Shown one piece after another: positions 63,475-64,000 of a stretch of 64,000 nucleotides of DNA. This stretch comes from Bradyrhizobium sp. WBAH42. Lineage in GTDB: Bacteria; Pseudomonadota; Alphaproteobacteria; Rhizobiales; Xanthobacteraceae. Each line of letters begins with the position of its first letter. The first letter of the stretch is position 1. The position numbers and the translations under genes are program-made. Below the pieces are notes generated by a model. It had not been told where the DNA came from. It did not search any database and worked only from the letters and a program-made list of their open reading frames with translations. The stretch spans positions 5,465,001 to 5,529,000 of the forward strand of contig NZ_CP036533.1 of assembly GCF_024585265.1 (NCBI RefSeq), written 5' to 3'.

Positions 63475-63879
63475 ATGAACGCGGCCTCTCATCCCATCGA
63501 AGACAGCTTCGAGCGCGCCGCCTCCCGCTGCGCCGATCTCACGCCCCTGGTCTACCAACGTCTGTTCGATCAGCATCCGGAAACGCAGGCGATGTTCCGC
63601 TCGGACAGCGGCGACCTCGTGAAGGGATCGATGCTGGCGCTGACGATCGAGGCGATTCTCGATTTCGCCGGCGAGCGCCGCGGACATTTCCGGCTGATCG
63701 CCTGCGAGCTCGCCTCGCACGATGCCTATGGCACGCCGCGCGAGCTGTTCGTCGCGTTCTTCGCCGTCATCAGGGATGCGCTCCGCGATCTGCTTGGCGA
63801 TGAATGGACGCCGGCGATCGCGCAGGCCTGGGATACATTGCTCGCCGAGATCGATGCATTCGCCGCCGCGCCCACTTGA
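63475..63879 (+). CDS. Single-domain globin
   Basis: A 134-residue globin-fold protein. The helices run from DSFERAASRCADLTPLVYQRLFDQHP onward. ELASHDAYGTPRELF places the proximal haem-ligand His in the H-x-x-Y-G context usual for bacterial flavohaemoglobin-like globins, and the C-terminal helix is AIAQAWDTLLAEIDAF. No extra domain is attached. It likely handles oxygen or nitric oxide, or senses them. A strong terminator ends 21 bases upstream of ATG 63475 and the ribosome site is weak, suggesting regulated expression. Confidence 0.85.
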   Translation: MNAASHPIEDSFERAASRCADLTPLVYQRLFDQHPETQAMFRSDSGDLVKGSMLALTIEAILDFAGERRGHFRLIACELASHDAYGTPRELFVAFFAVIRDALRDLLGDEWTPAIAQAWDTLLAEIDAFAAAPT

Positions 63880-63969
63880 CGCTTTGCGCTGCACCAACAT
63901 GCGGGCCGCGACGACGCTGCGGCTGATTGCGGATTGAGTGCGAACAACTCTTGTGAGAGACTTTCGGAC

Positions 63970-63987
63970 ATCGGTAGCGCTACCAAT
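63970..63987. promoter_or_regulatory. LacI-type palindromic operator near the window edge
   Basis: The perfect 12-base palindrome GGTAGCGCTACC (63973-63984) extends with one mismatch to 18 bases. A central CG dyad in a palindrome of this kind is typical of LacI/GalR-family operators. The controlled gene is presumably beyond 64000. Confidence 0.5.
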
Positions 63988-64000
63988 GACGCGCCGACGA

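Overview
The window looks like a chromosomal segment of a Bradyrhizobium-type alphaproteobacterium (Nitrobacteraceae). I base this on the high GC content, the gene order rpsB-tsf-pyrH-frr-uppS-cdsA-dxr-rseP-bamA-lpxD-fabZ, the protein sequences, and two palindromic intergenic repeats of a kind I associate with Bradyrhizobium genomes (1698-1817 and 7013-7096). The assignment rests on recognition of sequence and gene order; no search was run.

Layout. 1-7.0 kb is housekeeping: the N-terminal part of comEC, two small genes, glnS and gltX head to head, then gltA with a clear terminator. 7.2-13.4 kb is a sugar-uptake operon: a ROK regulator with a palindromic operator over its own start, a Tat-exported binding protein, two permeases, an ATPase and a short-chain dehydrogenase, mostly with 4-8 base overlaps. 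13.6-21.1 kb is accessory: a small exported protein, an orphan binding protein, an orphan PAS histidine kinase, a class III adenylate cyclase/TPR protein, and a tightly coupled pair made of a PAP2/vanadium-haloperoxidase-type protein and a G1 glutamic peptidase (eqolisin) homologue. A 58-base relic of the lpxB 3' region lies at 17.02 kb, about 4.2 kb from the matching part of the intact gene, and suggests how this block was inserted.

21.1-36.5 kb, all on the minus strand, is the envelope and translation superoperon running from rpsB to lpxB. It encodes S2, EF-Ts, UMP kinase, ribosome recycling factor, undecaprenyl diphosphate synthase, CDP-diglyceride synthase, DXP reductoisomerase, the site-2 protease, BamA and lipid A enzymes. 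A plus-strand KTSC-domain gene interrupts it between fabZ and lpxA, so lpxA-lpxI-lpxB needs its own promoter. 36.5-41 kb carries a caspase-fold protein that has lost both catalytic residues and has a very long proline-rich tail, a Tat-type beta-carbonic anhydrase, and a lipoprotein whose frame continues past its stop codon.

41.1-56.7 kb contains dnaE, lolD, lolC/E and proS, separated by an accessory block. That block holds a 32-residue membrane protein gene, an outer-membrane barrel protein, a ClpP-fold exported protein, a large multi-domain hybrid histidine kinase split by a frameshift, and a divergent XRE regulator/dehydrogenase pair with a tandem 9-base repeat between them. 56.9-63.0 kb is a minus-strand copper locus: DUF2946 protein, TonB receptor, PCu(A)C chaperone, a DJ-1/PfpI protein, YcnI and a CopC-CopD fusion. 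The window ends with a strong terminator lying 21 bases upstream of a globin gene, then a LacI-type palindrome near the edge.
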